From CAZVWV01 sp964631745 (GTDB lineage: Bacteria > Bdellovibrionota_C > UBA2361 > JBGSMV01): a stretch of 6,951 nt of DNA. The DNA lies in NCBI GenBank assembly GCA_964631745.1, contig CAZVWV010000164.1, positions 1 through 6,951 on the forward strand. Direction: 5' to 3'. How positions within the stretch are numbered: position 1 is the stretch's first letter; every line of letters starts with the position of its first letter. Below the pieces are notes generated by a model. The model worked only from the letters and a program-made list of their open reading frames with translations, searched no databases and was not told the origin of the DNA. Below are positions 6,542-6,951 of the stretch, one piece after another. Position numbers and translations under genes: made by a program.

Positions 6542-6718
6542 TTTCTTGATTTCAAAAGGAAAAACAGGAGTTTGCAGTTGTCGCGATTTGAATTTAACCA
6601 CGGAGAACACGGAGGTCACGGAGAGAGAAATCCTCAATGTTTTCTCCGTGTTCGCCGTGACCTCCGTGGTTAAAGACCCAAATTGCAATGTTCTACCGGA
6701 CAGCAATGTACCCGGGCT
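6496..6718. mobile_element. MITE-like element with outer inverted repeats
   Basis: Imperfect inverted arms bound this block. The left arm, 6497-6521, has CCCGGG and then GCTGTCCGGTAGAA. The right arm, 6691-6716, has the exact complement TTCTACCGGACAGC and then CCCGGG, with small spacing differences between the two boxes. GGAGCT occurs directly outside both ends (6490-6495 and 6719-6724) and could be a 6-bp target duplication. The interior carries no credible gene but encloses the CACGGAG palindrome. Size, non-coding interior and terminal symmetry fit a miniature inverted-repeat element. A six-base direct repeat can arise by chance, so mobility is inference. Confidence 0.45.
6593..6674. repeat. 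CACGGAG-unit palindromic repeat
   Basis: An 82-base inverted repeat with perfect 13-base ends, TTTAACCACGGAG (6593-6605) and its complement (6662-6674). The left half is three 9-base units ending in CACGGAG: ACC-, AAC- and GTC- (6597-6623). The right half has three complementary units (6644-6670), but the inner two are in swapped order and one reads CGCCGTGAC, a single-base variant. This is the well-known intergenic repeat type based on TTAACCACGGAG found in many environmental bacteria, recognised here from memory. It would fold into a long hairpin and could also end transcription. Confidence 0.8.
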
Positions 6719-6951
6719 GGAGCTTAAGATTAAGAAGGCAATTGCTACGCAGTTGTAGCTTTGGGAGCCTTTAGCGTTTTTGAGCTTGGCGTTGGATTTT
6801 TGGTCTGATCAAAGCACATGCGCTCTGCTGTGGGCCCTCGGCATCGCGGTCGGGAAGTAGGGCTTTTTGCACACGTCGCGGCGCCGGCGCGACCCTCAAT
6901 GCCACTTAGCTTAAGTGCGCAATAAGCGGCGCGCTGCTTTGCATAACCAGG
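6719..6951. other. Gene-free right flank with several short palindromes
   Basis: No supported gene. Palindromes visible are GCTAC/GTAGC (6744-6748 and 6755-6759), GTCGCG/CGCGAC (6875-6880 and 6888-6893) around a GC-rich loop, and CACTTA-GCT-TAAGTG (6903-6917). The minus strand is open from the right edge down to a TAG at 6745-6747, but the peptide is low in hydrophobic residues and resembles no family, so a gene ending here is unsupported. From memory, the stretch around 6770-6850 resembles dispersed intergenic DNA seen in other proteobacteria, but that is unverified. Confidence 0.4.

Noticed and set aside
6546..6758. A 70-codon plus-strand open frame over the CACGGAG repeat
   Set aside because: The peptide is a direct reading of the repeat units (TTENTEVTE and similar), a familiar source of spurious gene calls.
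6818..6925. A 35-codon plus-strand frame starting at ATG 6818
   Set aside because: Short, arginine/proline-rich, no ribosome site, and it crosses two palindromes; more likely non-coding.

Overview
The window suggests a Gram-negative bacterium of middling GC content. The evidence is a CpaB/RcpC-type Tad pilus protein and a GldA-GldF-GldG plus DUF4340 transporter operon, a combination I associate with deltaproteobacteria-like lineages in the broad sense. The sequence does not fix the taxon. There is no rRNA, tRNA or CRISPR array that I can see.

Region by region. (1) 25-948, plus strand: a complete cpaB/rcpC-like gene with one N-terminal membrane anchor, a SAF domain, an RcpC domain and an unusual cysteine-bearing C-terminal tail. 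No other Tad gene follows it here. (2) 949-1168: a spacer with a perfect 11-bp-stem hairpin and a weak promoter candidate. (3) 1169-5855, plus strand: four tightly packed genes forming one probable operon. They encode an ABC ATPase (GldA-like), a six-helix ABC-2 permease (GldF-like), a membrane-anchored GldG-like auxiliary protein, and a membrane-anchored protein with three DUF4340-like modules. Gaps are 12 nt, a 1-nt stop/start overlap, and 17 nt. The likely product is an inner-membrane ABC-2 complex with two large extracytoplasmic subunits. Its substrate is unknown outside the gliding Bacteroidetes, and even there the mechanism is debated. (4) 5856-6541: decayed or rearranged DNA. It holds a C-terminal piece of an AbiEii/AbiGii-type nucleotidyltransferase lacking its catalytic N-terminus, and just upstream a possible tail of an unrelated minus-strand gene. 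(5) 6496-6718: a nested inverted-repeat, MITE-like element. Outer arms enclose an inner palindrome built from 9-bp CACGGAG units, with a possible 6-bp target duplication; the left arm supplies the last codons of the nucleotidyltransferase fragment. (6) 6719-6951: no convincing gene, several small palindromes.

The operon is ordinary in family terms but functionally undescribed in most phyla that carry it. The right third looks like an accessory, repeat-rich boundary where mobile or defence-type DNA has decayed. I see no clearly novel complete system. The most interesting points are the three-module DUF4340 partner of the transporter, the truncation junction near 5990-6010, and the nested repeat element.
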